Part shown: in pieces, positions 45,306 through 54,321 of the stretch | Position numbering within the stretch: position 1 is the stretch's first letter | How the letters are laid out: each line of letters starts with the position of its first letter | Origin: CAWEQW01 sp963811365 | Lineage (GTDB): Bacteria; Actinomycetota; Actinomycetes; Propionibacteriales; Nocardioidaceae | NCBI GenBank assembly: GCA_963811365.1 | Contig: CAWEQW010000008.1 | Span: 124,001-188,000, forward strand | Direction: 5' to 3' | Length of the DNA: 64,000 bases | Notes under the pieces: generated by a model | What the model was told of the DNA's origin: nothing | Databases searched by the model: none | What the model saw: the letters and a program-made list of their open reading frames with translations, nothing else | Program-made: the position numbers and the translations under genes

Positions 45306-47417
45306 TCACGGTCGGCGGTGCAGCAGCAGCGGAAGCACCCGGGCCGCACCCGCCCGGCGCAGCGCCGCGGCCCCGACCGTGACCGGCCACAGGGTCGAGG
45401 TGGCGTCCACGACCAGCAGCACCGTCCGGCCCGACACGTCCGCGGCGACCCGGCCGGCGTCGAGGGCGTCGCGCCAGAGCGCCGCCTCCTCCGCGGACCC
45501 GAGGTCGCGCAGGCCGTCGGGAGGACGTGGCACCGCCATCCGCGCCCGCCCGAGCCGCCCGACCTCCGCGAGGTGGTCGGCGACGGACCCCGCCAGGATC
45601 GCGAAGCCGGCGGCCGGCAGGTCCACCACCACCTCCGGGCGGGCCGGCCAGCTGGCCCGCCAGGTGGCCAGCAGCCGCACGCAGGCGTCGGTGACCTCGG
45701 CCGGCGCGGGCGCGTCCCGGGCGAACATCGCCGCGACCGCCTCGCGCCACTCCGGCGCGTCGGCGTAGACGAGGGCGCGGCCGGCCTCCGCGGCCTCCTC
45801 CGGAGGGATCCGACCACGTCGCCCGAACGCGCCGCCCGGCCACATCTTGCGCGGCTCGACGACCTGGACCTGCCCGCGCAGCAGCGTGGTGACCGCCGCC
45901 ACGGTCTCGGGCTCCGGAGCCCCGGCGAGCGCCTCGGGGAGCCGACCGCGGCAGACCGAGCACCGTCCGCACGGCTCCGCGGTGGGGTCGTCGAGAGACT
46001 CCTGGAGCAGCTGCATCAGGCACCGGGCACCGGCGGCGTAGTCGCGCATGATGCCGGCCTCGCGGCGGCGTCCCGCCACGACACCGTCGTAGTGCGCCGC
46101 GTCGTAGCGCCACGTCGCCCCGGTCGCCCGCCAGCCGCCCTCGACCCGCTCGACGACCCCGTCGACGGCGAGCTGCTTGAGCATCAGCTCGACCCGGCCG
46201 CGGCGCACCCCGGAGGAGGCCTCGACCTGCACGGCGCTCGCCGGGTCGCCGTCGGGCCCCGGCAGCACGCCGAGCACCCGCTCCACCTGCTCGGGCACCG
46301 GGATGGTCGCCGTGGCGAAGTAGTCCCACACCCCGGCGTCGGCGTCGGACGGGAGCAGCACTGCGTGGGCGTGGTCGATGGCCCGGCCGGCGCGCCCGAC
46401 CTGCTGGTAGTAGGCCACCGGCGACGGAGGCCCGCCGACGTGGACGACGAAGCCGAGGTCGGGCTTGTCGTAGCCCATCCCGAGCGCCGACGTCGCGACG
46501 AGCGCCTTCAGCCGGTTGTCCCGCAGCGCGTCCTCGAGCTCGTGGCGCACGGACCCCTCGAGCTGGCCGGTGTAGGCGGCGACGGGGACCTGGTCACCGT
46601 GGACCGCCCGGACGGCGGCGGTGAGCCGCTCCGCGTCCGCGACGGTCAACGCGTAGACGATGCCCGAGCCGGGCAGCCGGGGCAGGTGGTCGACGACCCA
46701 GGCGTAGCGCTCGAGAGGACTGAGCCGGGGCACCACGGACAGCTCCAGCGACGCGCGCGCCAGCTGGCCGCGCAGCACCAGGGTCGCCTCACCGAGCTGG
46801 GCCGCGACGTCGTCGGTGACCCGGGCGTTGGCGGTCGCCGTCGTGGCGAGCACCGGGGTGTCCGGGTTGAGCCGCTGCAGCACGTCGGAGACCCGCCGGT
46901 AGTCGGGCCGGAAGTCGTGGCCCCAGTCGGACACGGCGTGCGCCTCGTCGATCACCAGAAGGCCGAGCCGGCCGGACAGCCCGTCGAGCACCCGCCGGCC
47001 GAACCCCGGGTTGGCGAGCCGCTCCGGAGAGACCAGCAGCACGTCGAGCTCGCCGGCCCGCAGCGCCGCCTCGACCGACGACCAGTCGTCGATGTTCGAG
47101 GAGTTGACCGTGGCCGCCCGGAGGCCGGCGCGCGCGGCCGCCGCCACCTGGTCGCGCATCAGCGACAGCAGCGGGGAGACGACCAGGGTGGGGCCGGCGC
47201 CCTCGCCCCGCCGGATCGCGGTGGCGACCCAGTAGACCGCCGACTTGCCCCAGCCGGTCGCCTGGACGACGAGCACCCGCGCGGCGGGCTCGCAGAGCGC
47301 CGCCACCGCCGTGGCCTGGTCCTCACGCAGCCGGGCGTCGCCGCCGGCCATGGCCGTGATCACCGTGGCGGCGACATCGGCGCGGGAACCGTCGAGGGTG
47401 GTGGTCACCGGACTCAT
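45306..47417 (-). CDS. recQ: RecQ-family ATP-dependent DNA helicase
   Basis: 703 residues. Superfamily II helicase: Q-motif region RLREDQATAVAAL, Walker A QATGWGKSAV, DEAH box VIDEAHAVSDWGHDFRPDY, motifs V-VI with ALGMGYDKPDLGFVVH and YQQVGRAGR. A Cys-rich Zn site follows (ARCLMQLL, then PCGRCSVCRG). The C-terminal 230 residues look like a phosphoribosyl-transferase-type module (LLVVDATSTLWPVTVGAAALRRAGA), an arrangement seen in actinobacterial RecQ proteins. ATG 47417 is fixed by a TACGGT box 7 nt upstream. Likely unwinds recombination intermediates. Confidence 0.9.
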   Translation of the reverse strand: MSPVTTTLDGSRADVAATVITAMAGGDARLREDQATAVAALCEPAARVLVVQATGWGKSAVYWVATAIRRGEGAGPTLVVSPLLSLMRDQVAAAARAGLRAATVNSSNIDDWSSVEAALRAGELDVLLVSPERLANPGFGRRVLDGLSGRLGLLVIDEAHAVSDWGHDFRPDYRRVSDVLQRLNPDTPVLATTATANARVTDDVAAQLGEATLVLRGQLARASLELSVVPRLSPLERYAWVVDHLPRLPGSGIVYALTVADAERLTAAVRAVHGDQVPVAAYTGQLEGSVRHELEDALRDNRLKALVATSALGMGYDKPDLGFVVHVGGPPSPVAYYQQVGRAGRAIDHAHAVLLPSDADAGVWDYFATATIPVPEQVERVLGVLPGPDGDPASAVQVEASSGVRRGRVELMLKQLAVDGVVERVEGGWRATGATWRYDAAHYDGVVAGRRREAGIMRDYAAGARCLMQLLQESLDDPTAEPCGRCSVCRGRLPEALAGAPEPETVAAVTTLLRGQVQVVEPRKMWPGGAFGRRGRIPPEEAAEAGRALVYADAPEWREAVAAMFARDAPAPAEVTDACVRLLATWRASWPARPEVVVDLPAAGFAILAGSVADHLAEVGRLGRARMAVPRPPDGLRDLGSAEEAALWRDALDAGRVAADVSGRTVLLVVDATSTLWPVTVGAAALRRAGAARVLPLLLHRRP

Positions 47418-47424
47418 GGCCACC

Positions 47425-47430
47425 ACCGTA
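47425..47430 (-). promoter_or_regulatory. -10-like box TACGGT before recQ
   Basis: TACGGT ends 7 nt before ATG 47417. Confidence 0.45.
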
Positions 47431-47523
47431 GGCGGCGGCACGGACATCCCCAGCGCCGCGTCCACAGCCGTGGCCGGCACGTCCCGGGAGCCGCGCAGCA
47501 GCCGCTCGGAGGACCGTGCGGCG

Positions 47524-48552
47524 TCAGCCGAAGAAGATCTCCGCCTCGGCGTACTCCTCGGGCGAGACCAGCTTGAGCTCGCCGGTGCCCTCGATCAGCG
47601 GCACCCGGACGATGTCCGCGCCCCGCAGCGCGACCATCGTGCCGAAGTCCTTGTCGTGCACGGCGGTGACGGCCTGGAGACCGAACCGCGTGGCCAGCCA
47701 GCGGTCGAAGGCGGTGGGCGTGCCGCCCCGCTGGACGTGCCCGAGGACGACCGCGCGGGCCTCCTTGCCGGTGCGCTGCTCGATCTCGCCCGCCACCCGG
47801 TCGCCGATGCCGCCGAGCCGGACGTGGCCGAAGGAGTCGACCTCCCCGCTCTGCAGGGTCATGTCGCCGCCCTCGGCGGGCACCGCGCCCTCGGAGACCA
47901 CGACGATCGGCGAGTAGCTCGCCCGGAACCGGGACTCGACGAGATCGCAGACCCGGTTGATGTCGAAGGGCTGCTCGGGGATCAGCACGATGTTCGCGCC
48001 CCCGGCGATGCCGGCGTGCAGCGCGATCCAGCCGGCGTGCCGGCCCATCACCTCCACCACCAGCACCCGCTGGTGCGACTCCGCCGTCGTGTGCAGCCGG
48101 TCGATCGACTCGGTGGCGATGTTCACGGCGGTGTCGAACCCGAACGTGAAGTCCGTGCCGGACAGGTCGTTGTCGATGGTCTTCGGCACGCCCACGACGT
48201 TCACGCCGAGATCGGCGAGCTTGGTCGCCACGCCGAGCGTGTCCTCTCCGCCGATCGCCACCAGCGCGTCGACGCCGGCCGCGGAGAGGTTCTGCTTGAT
48301 CCGCTCGACGCCGCCCTCGATCTTGAACGGGTTGGTGCGCGAGGACTTCAAGATGGTGCCGCCGCGCGGCAGGATCCCGCGGACCTGCTCGACGCCGAGC
48401 GGGGTGGTGATGCCTTCGAGGGGACCGCGCCAGCCTTGGAGGAAGCCGATGAACTCGAAGCCGTACTCCTTGACGCCCTTGCGGACCACGGCCCGGATCA
48501 CGGCGTTCAGCCCCGGGCAGTCGCCACCGCCGGTCAGCACTCCGACACGCAT
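47524..48552 (-). CDS. pfkA: Phosphofructokinase, probably pyrophosphate-dependent type
   Basis: 342 residues. PFK fold with VLTGGGDCPGLNAVIR, the catalytic loop KTIDNDLSGTDFTFGFDTAV, MGRHAGWIALHAG and GHVQRGGTPTAFDR. GGEDTLG puts an acidic residue where ATP enzymes have Gly104 (E. coli numbering), and PKTIDND puts Lys where they have Gly124. Both are associated with pyrophosphate use, as in Amycolatopsis PPi-PFK. ATG 48552 follows AGGAGTGCGCAC. A reversible PPi enzyme would link glycolysis and gluconeogenesis; ATP use cannot be excluded. Confidence 0.9.
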   Translation of the reverse strand: MRVGVLTGGGDCPGLNAVIRAVVRKGVKEYGFEFIGFLQGWRGPLEGITTPLGVEQVRGILPRGGTILKSSRTNPFKIEGGVERIKQNLSAAGVDALVAIGGEDTLGVATKLADLGVNVVGVPKTIDNDLSGTDFTFGFDTAVNIATESIDRLHTTAESHQRVLVVEVMGRHAGWIALHAGIAGGANIVLIPEQPFDINRVCDLVESRFRASYSPIVVVSEGAVPAEGGDMTLQSGEVDSFGHVRLGGIGDRVAGEIEQRTGKEARAVVLGHVQRGGTPTAFDRWLATRFGLQAVTAVHDKDFGTMVALRGADIVRVPLIEGTGELKLVSPEEYAEAEIFFG

Positions 48553-48687
48553 GTGCGCACTCCTGTCTGTGGAAGTCTTGTGAGGTCTGTTCGTCCCGTC
48601 CCGGTCCCGACCCTAGCGAGGACGGCCGGGAGGCGCACCGGATGGCCTTGGATCGTTCCACAGCGTGGTCGGCACCCGTCGCGTGGC

Positions 48688-48693
48688 TAGGGT
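48688..48693 (+). promoter_or_regulatory. -10-like box TAGGGT before the DUF1028 gene
   Basis: TAGGGT ends 6 nt before ATG 48700. Confidence 0.5.
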
Positions 48694-48699
48694 TCGGTC

Positions 48700-49524
48700 A
48701 TGACGTTCTCCATCGCCGCCCGGTCCGCCGACGGCCAGTCGTGGGGTGTCGCGGTCGCCTCGAAGTTCCTCGCCGTCGGCTCGGTCGTACCGGCCGCGGT
48801 CGCCGGGATCGGAGCCGTGGCCACGCAGGCGGACGCCAACGTGGCCTACAAGGGGCTGGCGCTCGCGCACCTCGACGACGGCGCCACCGCTGACGTGTGC
48901 CTGCAACGGCTCCTGGAGGAGGACCCGGACCGCGACGCGCGCCAGGTCGGGATCGTCGACAGCGACGGCAACGCCGCCTCGCACACCGGTCCGGACTGCT
49001 ACGACTGGGCCGGCGGCGTCACCGGTCCGGGCGTCGCGGTCCAGGGCAACATCCTGGCCGGCCCGCAGGTCGTCGAGGCGATGCGGGCGGCCTGGGACGA
49101 CTCGGCCGAGGAGCCGGAGCTCTCCCGGCGGCTGCTCGCCGCCCTGCAGGCCGGCGACGCGGCGGGCGGCGACCGCCGGGGGCGCCAGTCCGCGGCGCTC
49201 CTCGTGGTGCGCGACGGCGCGGGGTACGCCGGCGGCGACGACGTCGCGGTCGACCTGCGCGTCGACGACCACGCGCACCCGTTGGAGGAGCTCACCCGGC
49301 TGCTCGACCTGAACGACCTCTACCTGACCGCCTCGACCGAGGACGAGCGCACGCCGGTGGACGACGTGCTGCGGGTCGAGCTCGACGACCGGGCCCGGCT
49401 GCTGGGCCACCCCGACTTCCACGCCTGGGTGGGCGCGGAGAACTACGAGATGCGTGTCGGTGCGGACTGGGTGGACGAGAAGGTGCTGGGCATCCTGCGC
49501 GAGGCGACCCGAGACCTCGAGTGA
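48700..49524 (+). CDS. DUF1028 (Ntn-hydrolase-like) protein
   Basis: 274 residues. The DUF1028 core occupies residues 1-200: TFSIAARSADGQSWGVAVASKFLAVG, then VATQADANVAYKGLAL and AVQGNILAGPQVVEAM. The C-terminal 75 residues form a second module with LNDLYL and DVLRVELDD, as in the peptidoglycan-binding-like extension of this family. Reported relatives have an Ntn-hydrolase fold; the substrate is unknown. ATG 48700 is fixed by the TAGGGT box. Monocistronic, divergent from pfkA. Confidence 0.85.
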   Translation: MTFSIAARSADGQSWGVAVASKFLAVGSVVPAAVAGIGAVATQADANVAYKGLALAHLDDGATADVCLQRLLEEDPDRDARQVGIVDSDGNAASHTGPDCYDWAGGVTGPGVAVQGNILAGPQVVEAMRAAWDDSAEEPELSRRLLAALQAGDAAGGDRRGRQSAALLVVRDGAGYAGGDDVAVDLRVDDHAHPLEELTRLLDLNDLYLTASTEDERTPVDDVLRVELDDRARLLGHPDFHAWVGAENYEMRVGADWVDEKVLGILREATRDLE

Positions 49525-49579
49525 GTGCGCGGCCGCCGCGCCGACGTGGGAAACGCCTCCGGCGAGCTCGCGACCCGAC

Positions 49580-49585
49580 TACGGT
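49580..49585 (+). promoter_or_regulatory. -10-like box TACGGT before the phosphatase gene
   Basis: TACGGT ends 7 nt before GTG 49593. Confidence 0.5.
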
Positions 49586-49592
49586 GTGCCCC

Positions 49593-51113
49593 GTGTCGCT
49601 CCGCTGGAGGCTGGGAGTCCTGGTCGCCGCCCTCGCGGTGCTCCTGGTGGCGACGTCGCTGTCCGTCGTGCGCAGCCTCGACGGCTTCGACGCCGAGCGG
49701 CGCCTGGTGCAGCAGCAGCTGCAGCCCGGATCGGCGCAGGTCCGCGACCTGCTGGCGACCGTGGTGGACCAGGAGACCGGCGAGCGGGGCTTCGTGATCA
49801 CCGGAGACCCCGAGTTCCTCGTGCCGTACGCGGCCGGCCACCGCAGGTTCCTGGCGCTGGCCCGCGAGCTCGAGCCGACCTTCGCCGACGACCCGGACGT
49901 GCTCCGGCACCTCCACGACGTGCGGCGGGCCATGGCGACCTGGCGGGACGTCGCCGCCCGGCCGGAGATCGCGGCGCGGCGCAGCGGTGACGCCGCGCGG
50001 GCCCGCCATCTGGTCGGCTCGGGCGCGGGCAAGGACGCCTTCGACGCGCTGCGCTTCCACATCGACGAGCTCCAGCACCTCCTGGACCGCAGGCTGGTGA
50101 TGGCGCAGGACCGGGCGAGCGACGCGTTCGGCTCGCTGCGCAACACCATCCTGCTCAGCCGCCTGCTGCTGGTCGCCCTCGTGGTGGCCTTCGCCCTGAC
50201 GCTTCGGCGCTGGGTGCTGCTCCCGGTGGAACGGCTGCGGGCCAGCATGCGCGTGGTCGCCTCCGGCCGGCTCGACCACCGCGTCGGCGCGACCGGACCG
50301 CCGGAGGTCGCCGCGATCGGGCAGGACGCCGAGGCGATGCGCCGGCGCATCGTGGCCGAGCTGGACGCCGCCCGTTCGGCCACCGAGGCGCTGGACCAGC
50401 ACAGCCCGGTGGTCGCCGGACTCCGCCGGGAGCTGGCCGCCCCGTCGACGGACCGGTTGGCCGGGGTCGTCGTGCACGGCGCCCTCCACCCGGCCGAAGG
50501 GGTGCTGGCGGGCGACTGGTGGGCGGCGGTGCCACGCCCCGGGGGCCGCACGGCACTGGCGATCGCGGACGTGGCCGGACACGGTGCCGAGGCCGGGCTG
50601 GTGGCTGTCCGCTTCAAGCAGCGGCTGACCGTCCTGCTGCGCACCGACCTCGACCTGCCGGACGTGTTCACCCGGGCCGCGGAGAGGCTCGACGAGGACC
50701 CGGAGCGGTTGCTGTCCTGCCTGCTGGTCGAGGTGGACCCGGCCCTGGGACGACTGCGCTGGGTCAACGCCGGGCACCCGGCCGCGCTCGTCGCCCGTCA
50801 GGACGCTGCCGGCCTGGTCGGCCGCGAGCTCACCCAGACCGGGCCGCTGATCGGGACCATGGCGCAGCAGTGGGCGGTCGGCGAGACGACGCTGCTGCCC
50901 GACGAGCTGTTCGTGGCGGTCACGGACGGGGTCGTCGAGGCGCGCCGCTCCACCGAGGAGTTCGGCGCGAGCGGGGTGCTCGAGACGCTGCGCCGGGCCC
51001 CCGTCCTGGAGCCGGAGACCGCCGTGGACGAGATCGTCGAGGCGGTCCGGGCCTTCGCCGACGACTGGCGCCGCGACGACGTGACCTGTGTGGCGCTCAG
51101 GCTCGCCGGCTGA
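49593..51113 (+). CDS. CHASE3-HAMP-SpoIIE/PP2C phosphatase (RsbU/P type)
   Basis: 506 residues. Membrane helix at about 8-25, an outside CHASE3-type domain (VVDQETGERGFVITGDPEFL), a second helix at about 190-208, HAMP (LLPVERLRASMRVVASGRLDHRV), then PP2C-like catalysis with metal-binding Asp residues in GDWWAAV, IADVAGHGAEAG, AVTDGVVEAR and RRDDVTCVAL. Such phosphatases dephosphorylate anti-sigma-antagonist proteins. No antagonist or anti-sigma gene is next to it. GTG 49593 fits the TACGGT box. The stop overlaps the convergent coiled-coil gene by 17 bp. Confidence 0.9.
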   Translation: MSLRWRLGVLVAALAVLLVATSLSVVRSLDGFDAERRLVQQQLQPGSAQVRDLLATVVDQETGERGFVITGDPEFLVPYAAGHRRFLALARELEPTFADDPDVLRHLHDVRRAMATWRDVAARPEIAARRSGDAARARHLVGSGAGKDAFDALRFHIDELQHLLDRRLVMAQDRASDAFGSLRNTILLSRLLLVALVVAFALTLRRWVLLPVERLRASMRVVASGRLDHRVGATGPPEVAAIGQDAEAMRRRIVAELDAARSATEALDQHSPVVAGLRRELAAPSTDRLAGVVVHGALHPAEGVLAGDWWAAVPRPGGRTALAIADVAGHGAEAGLVAVRFKQRLTVLLRTDLDLPDVFTRAAERLDEDPERLLSCLLVEVDPALGRLRWVNAGHPAALVARQDAAGLVGRELTQTGPLIGTMAQQWAVGETTLLPDELFVAVTDGVVEARRSTEEFGASGVLETLRRAPVLEPETAVDEIVEAVRAFADDWRRDDVTCVALRLAG

Positions 51114-51975
51114 GCCGCTCCACGGCGGCCCGCGCGCTCTGCTCGGCCGACGCCGCCGCGCGGGCCCGTCGCTCGGCCTTGTCCCGTCGCGCCTCCGCGT
51201 CCTCGAGCGCGTCGCCGGCCTGCTCCAGGGCGTTCTCGAGCTCGGCGAGCCGGCGGCGTACCTCCTCCAGACGCGACTGCGCCTTCAGCACCGTGGCCTG
51301 CCGGCGGCCCACCCGCGCGGCCGCCTTGTCGCGACGTACGGCGGCTGTGGCCGACTCCTCCTCGGCCCGCGCGAGCTCCGCACGCGCCGCGTCGAGGCGA
51401 GCGCCGGTGTCCGGTACGGCGCGGAGCCCGGACTGCCCGGCAGGGGCGGCGGAGCCGGGGTGCACGACGTCGGCGGCGGAACCGCCCGAGTCCTGCATCG
51501 CCGGCGCGGCGGCGTCCAGCGGCTCGGCGAGCAGCCCGGCGCGCACCGCCGCCTCGCCCTGCGCGGAGACCATCGCGGCGTGCAGGGTCTCCTCGACCTG
51601 ACGGGTCACCTGGTCGCTGACCGGCCGGCCCAGCTCGGCGGAGAGGGCACGCCCGTCCCGGGCGAGCGCCGCGGTCAGCCGACGGCGCTGCCTCCCCAGG
51701 TCGCGCAGCGCCGCCGCGTCCAGGTCGGCCTGCGCCGCGCGGAGCGCGCGCCCCACCTCGAGCATCCGGTCGATGTCGTCCGGGCGCCGGCGCACCAGCT
51801 GGTTGACCACCCAGGCGGCGACGGCCGGCTTGCGGAGCCCCCCGACGCGGCGCGCCAGCTCGCGGTCACCCGCCGCCCGGGCGTCGCGCACCGCGCGGGT
51901 GCGCGCGGCCACGAACTCCTCGGGCGGCAGAGCGTAGAGCTGCGCGGCCACGGGCAGAAGCGGGTCGTCGGCCAC
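51097..51975 (-). CDS. Coiled-coil protein of unknown function
   Basis: 292 residues. The N-terminal 130 residues are helical with RKPAVAAWVVNQLVRRRPDDID, which recurs in actinobacterial hypothetical proteins. A Gly/Ala/Pro linker follows. The C-terminal 110 residues are a long charged coiled coil (RLEEVRRRLAELENALEQAGDALED). No membrane segment. GTG 51975 is supported by a TATGCT box 6 nt upstream. Function not recognised; it may act as a scaffold. Confidence 0.7.
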   Translation of the reverse strand: MADDPLLPVAAQLYALPPEEFVAARTRAVRDARAAGDRELARRVGGLRKPAVAAWVVNQLVRRRPDDIDRMLEVGRALRAAQADLDAAALRDLGRQRRRLTAALARDGRALSAELGRPVSDQVTRQVEETLHAAMVSAQGEAAVRAGLLAEPLDAAAPAMQDSGGSAADVVHPGSAAPAGQSGLRAVPDTGARLDAARAELARAEEESATAAVRRDKAAARVGRRQATVLKAQSRLEEVRRRLAELENALEQAGDALEDAEARRDKAERRARAAASAEQSARAAVERLSRRA

Positions 51976-51981
51976 TCCCGC

Positions 51982-51987
51982 AGCATA
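51982..51987 (-). promoter_or_regulatory. -10-like box TATGCT before the coiled-coil gene
   Basis: TATGCT ends 6 nt before GTG 51975. Confidence 0.5.
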
Positions 51988-52010
51988 GAAGGACCGCGGC
52001 GACGCTCGGC

Positions 52011-52685
52011 TCAGCTCTCGTCGAGCCCCTGCTCGATGGCGTAGCGCACGAGCTGCACCCGGTTGTGCAGCTGGAGCTTGCGCAGCGTGTTCTGCACGTG
52101 GTTCTGCACGGTGCGGTGCGACAGGAACAGCCGATCGGCGATCTGCCGCGACGACAGACCAGTGGCTACCAGCCGCAGCACCTCCGTCTCGCGGTCCGTC
52201 AGCCGCGGCGTGTCCGGCTCACCGGCAGCGGCGGGCGCCTGGGAGAGCCGCCTGAACTCGCCGAGCACCAGGCCCGCCAGACCCGGGGTGAACACCGTGT
52301 CGCCGTCGGCCACCCGGCGGACCGCGTCGAGGAGCTGCTCGCGCGAGGCGGACTTCACCAGGTAGCCGGTCGCCCCGGCCCGGACCGCCTCGAGCACGTC
52401 GGCCTGCTCCCCGGAGGCCGACAGCACGAGCACCCGCACGGTGGGGTCCTCGCGGACCAGCCGTGCGGTCACCTCGACCCCGTCGGGCTCGGGGATCTGC
52501 AGGTCCAGCACCACCACCCGCGGCCGGGTGGCCAGCGCCCGGGCGAGCGCCGACGTCCCGTCCGCAGCCGTGGCGACCACGTCCATGCCGGCCTCGACCA
52601 GGTCGCGCGCCACGCCGTCACGCCACATCGGGTGGTCGTCGACCACCATGACCTTCAGCGGGGCTGCCAGCGGGTCGTCGGACAT
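52011..52685 (-). CDS. NarL/LuxR-family response regulator, MacR-like
   Basis: 224 residues. Receiver domain with acidic pocket VMVVDDHPMWRDG, phospho-Asp in VVVLDLQIPEPDG near residue 59 and Lys in GYLVKSASRE. The C-terminal LuxR helix-turn-helix is LTDRETEVLRLVATGLSSRQIADRLFLSHRTVQNH. ATG 52685 follows GAGAGGGCGAG. The likely partner is the MacS-type kinase at 60305-61465, separated from it by the collar-protein module. From memory, the pair is adjacent in Streptomyces (macRS). Confidence 0.9.
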   Translation of the reverse strand: MSDDPLAAPLKVMVVDDHPMWRDGVARDLVEAGMDVVATAADGTSALARALATRPRVVVLDLQIPEPDGVEVTARLVREDPTVRVLVLSASGEQADVLEAVRAGATGYLVKSASREQLLDAVRRVADGDTVFTPGLAGLVLGEFRRLSQAPAAAGEPDTPRLTDRETEVLRLVATGLSSRQIADRLFLSHRTVQNHVQNTLRKLQLHNRVQLVRYAIEQGLDES

Positions 52686-52718
52686 CTCGCCCTCTCGTCG
52701 TACCGGACGCTCGGCAGG

Positions 52719-53243
52719 CTACTGGTCCCCGGTCGGCCGGACGTACCGTCCGCGCCGGTGCACCAGCGGCGCCTCGTCGTCACCGAGCACGACGTGCTCC
52801 ACGACGGTGTCCACGAGCAGCGACCAGCCGACCTCGCGCGGCTCCTCGGCCAGGCGCACGCCGGCCCACGTCGAGACCGTGTCGAGGACCGGACCCCACG
52901 CCGACTGCGTCCAGGTGCCGCCGGCGAACGGACCGCCGGGGGACGGCGCGAGCCCCGCGAAGACCTCCGCGAGGTCGCGGTGCGGCCACTGCAGGAGGGC
53001 GACGACCGCACGTCCGGTCGCCTGCACGAGGGACGCGAGGTCGGAGTCGGGGTCGAGCACGGCGAGCACGTGCCCCGGGTCGCCGTGCGCGACCGTCACC
53101 GAGGAGACCGTCAGGCCGGCCCGCCGCTCCGGCGTGCCGGCGGTCCAGAGCGTGACGGTCCCGCCGACGCGTCCACGCAGCCGTCGGACCGGGTCTCGGT
53201 CCGGCTCGGGCTCGAGGAACGGGTGCTCGGCGTGGATGGTCAC
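52719..53243 (-). CDS. Flavin-reductase-like FMN-binding split-barrel protein
   Basis: 174 residues. Flavin_Reduct fold: PVRRLRGRVGGTVTLWTAGTPERRAGLTVSS, where the SS pair and TV binds FMN phosphate in relatives, then ALLQWPHRDLAEVFAG and VEHVVLGDDEAPLVHRRGRY. It may supply reduced flavin or act on a small substrate. GTG 53243 lies 6 nt from a TACCCT box. It is 33 bp upstream of the response regulator and probably cotranscribed with it. Confidence 0.8.
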   Translation of the reverse strand: MTIHAEHPFLEPEPDRDPVRRLRGRVGGTVTLWTAGTPERRAGLTVSSVTVAHGDPGHVLAVLDPDSDLASLVQATGRAVVALLQWPHRDLAEVFAGLAPSPGGPFAGGTWTQSAWGPVLDTVSTWAGVRLAEEPREVGWSLLVDTVVEHVVLGDDEAPLVHRRGRYVRPTGDQ

Positions 53244-53249
53244 TCCGCG

Positions 53250-53255
53250 AGGGTA
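53250..53255 (-). promoter_or_regulatory. -10-like box TACCCT before the flavin-reductase gene
   Basis: TACCCT ends 6 nt before GTG 53243, in the short gap before the divergent collar operon. Confidence 0.45.
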
Positions 53256-53364
53256 TCCGCGCCGCCGCCCCGCCCCTTCCGGGTCGCGAACACCCGGCCG
53301 GGCCATCGCGGCACCGCCCGAAGGAACCATTCAGCTCCCCAGCCGCGTGCATGAGAGTGGACGG

Positions 53365-54321
53365 GTGCGACAAACAGGGGCAGCAACCCCGATTCGACCA
53401 TCTGCCGACGATGACGACTCCTTCCTGCTCGACCTGTTCCTCGCGGTGCGCCGGGACGACCTGGCGGGGCTGCCCGACGAGCACGTGGAGCCGTTGCTGC
53501 GCATGCAGGCCGCGGCGCAGCAGCGTCAGCTGTCGCTGAGCCACCCGGGACACCAGCGGTACGTCGTGCTCGACGCCGACGCTCCGGTCGGTGCGCTGGT
53601 CCTTGCCCGCGAGGCCGACCGGATGTGCGTGCTCGACCTCGCCGTCCACCCGCGGGCCCAGGGCCGCGGACTCGGCCGGCGGGTGCTGCAGACCGTGCTC
53701 GCCGAGGCGGCCGAGGCGGGCGTCCCGGTCCGGCTGCACGTCCGCGCGGACAACCACCGTGCCACCGGCCTGTACACCTCCCTGGGGTTCACGGTGGTGG
53801 CGGAGTCCGAGCTCGACCTCGCGATGGAGTGGACGCCCGCGCCCTCGTCGCCGGACGCGGCCGGCTCGCGCACCGCCGCCCCTCTGCGCACCCCGGTAGG
53901 GCGCCGTTGCTTCGTCGTCGGCAGCGCGCTCGCCGCGGCGGCGGCCGGTGGGCTGGCCCCGTCCTCGCCGGCGGAGGCGACCGGCATCCCGCGGGTGAGC
54001 GGCCACTGGACGCGCTCGCTGCTCGCGCCGCGGGTCGGTCAGACCTTCCGCGCGTACGCCGGCAGCAGGCGGTTGCGGCTCACCTCCGTCCGCGACCTGC
54101 CGCACGTCCCGCCCGGGATGTCCGCACGCCTGCTCGCCGCCTTCCGGGAGGAGAGCTTCGTCGCCCGCTTCACGTTGGTCTCCGGACCGCCGCTGCCGCC
54201 CGACGAGGGCGTGGTGAGCCACCGCGCGCTCGGCCGCACCCGGATGTTCCTCGCGCCGCGAGGCGGCAGCTCGCCCGCGCGGCACTACGAGGCTGTCTAC
54301 AACAGGAGGGTGATCAGATGA
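53365..54321 (+). CDS. GNAT acetyltransferase fused to Tat-like segment and DUF6916-type domain
   Basis: 318 residues. Residues about 8-155 are a GNAT domain (acetyl-CoA loop HPRAQGRGLGRRVLQTVL, then ADNHRATGLYTSLGFTVV). After LAMEW comes a linker, then RRCFVVGSALAAAAAGG near residue 175 ending in SPAEA, which reads like a Tat signal peptide. The last 110 residues form a compact domain resembling DUF6916 (FVARFTLVSGPPLPPDEGVV, HRALGRTRMFLAPRG). GTG 53365 is assumed; GTG 53347 is possible, and ATG 53823 could start the secreted half alone. First gene of the operon, with ATGA overlap into the next. Confidence 0.75.
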   Translation: MRQTGAATPIRPSADDDDSFLLDLFLAVRRDDLAGLPDEHVEPLLRMQAAAQQRQLSLSHPGHQRYVVLDADAPVGALVLAREADRMCVLDLAVHPRAQGRGLGRRVLQTVLAEAAEAGVPVRLHVRADNHRATGLYTSLGFTVVAESELDLAMEWTPAPSSPDAAGSRTAAPLRTPVGRRCFVVGSALAAAAAGGLAPSSPAEATGIPRVSGHWTRSLLAPRVGQTFRAYAGSRRLRLTSVRDLPHVPPGMSARLLAAFREESFVARFTLVSGPPLPPDEGVVSHRALGRTRMFLAPRGGSSPARHYEAVYNRRVIR

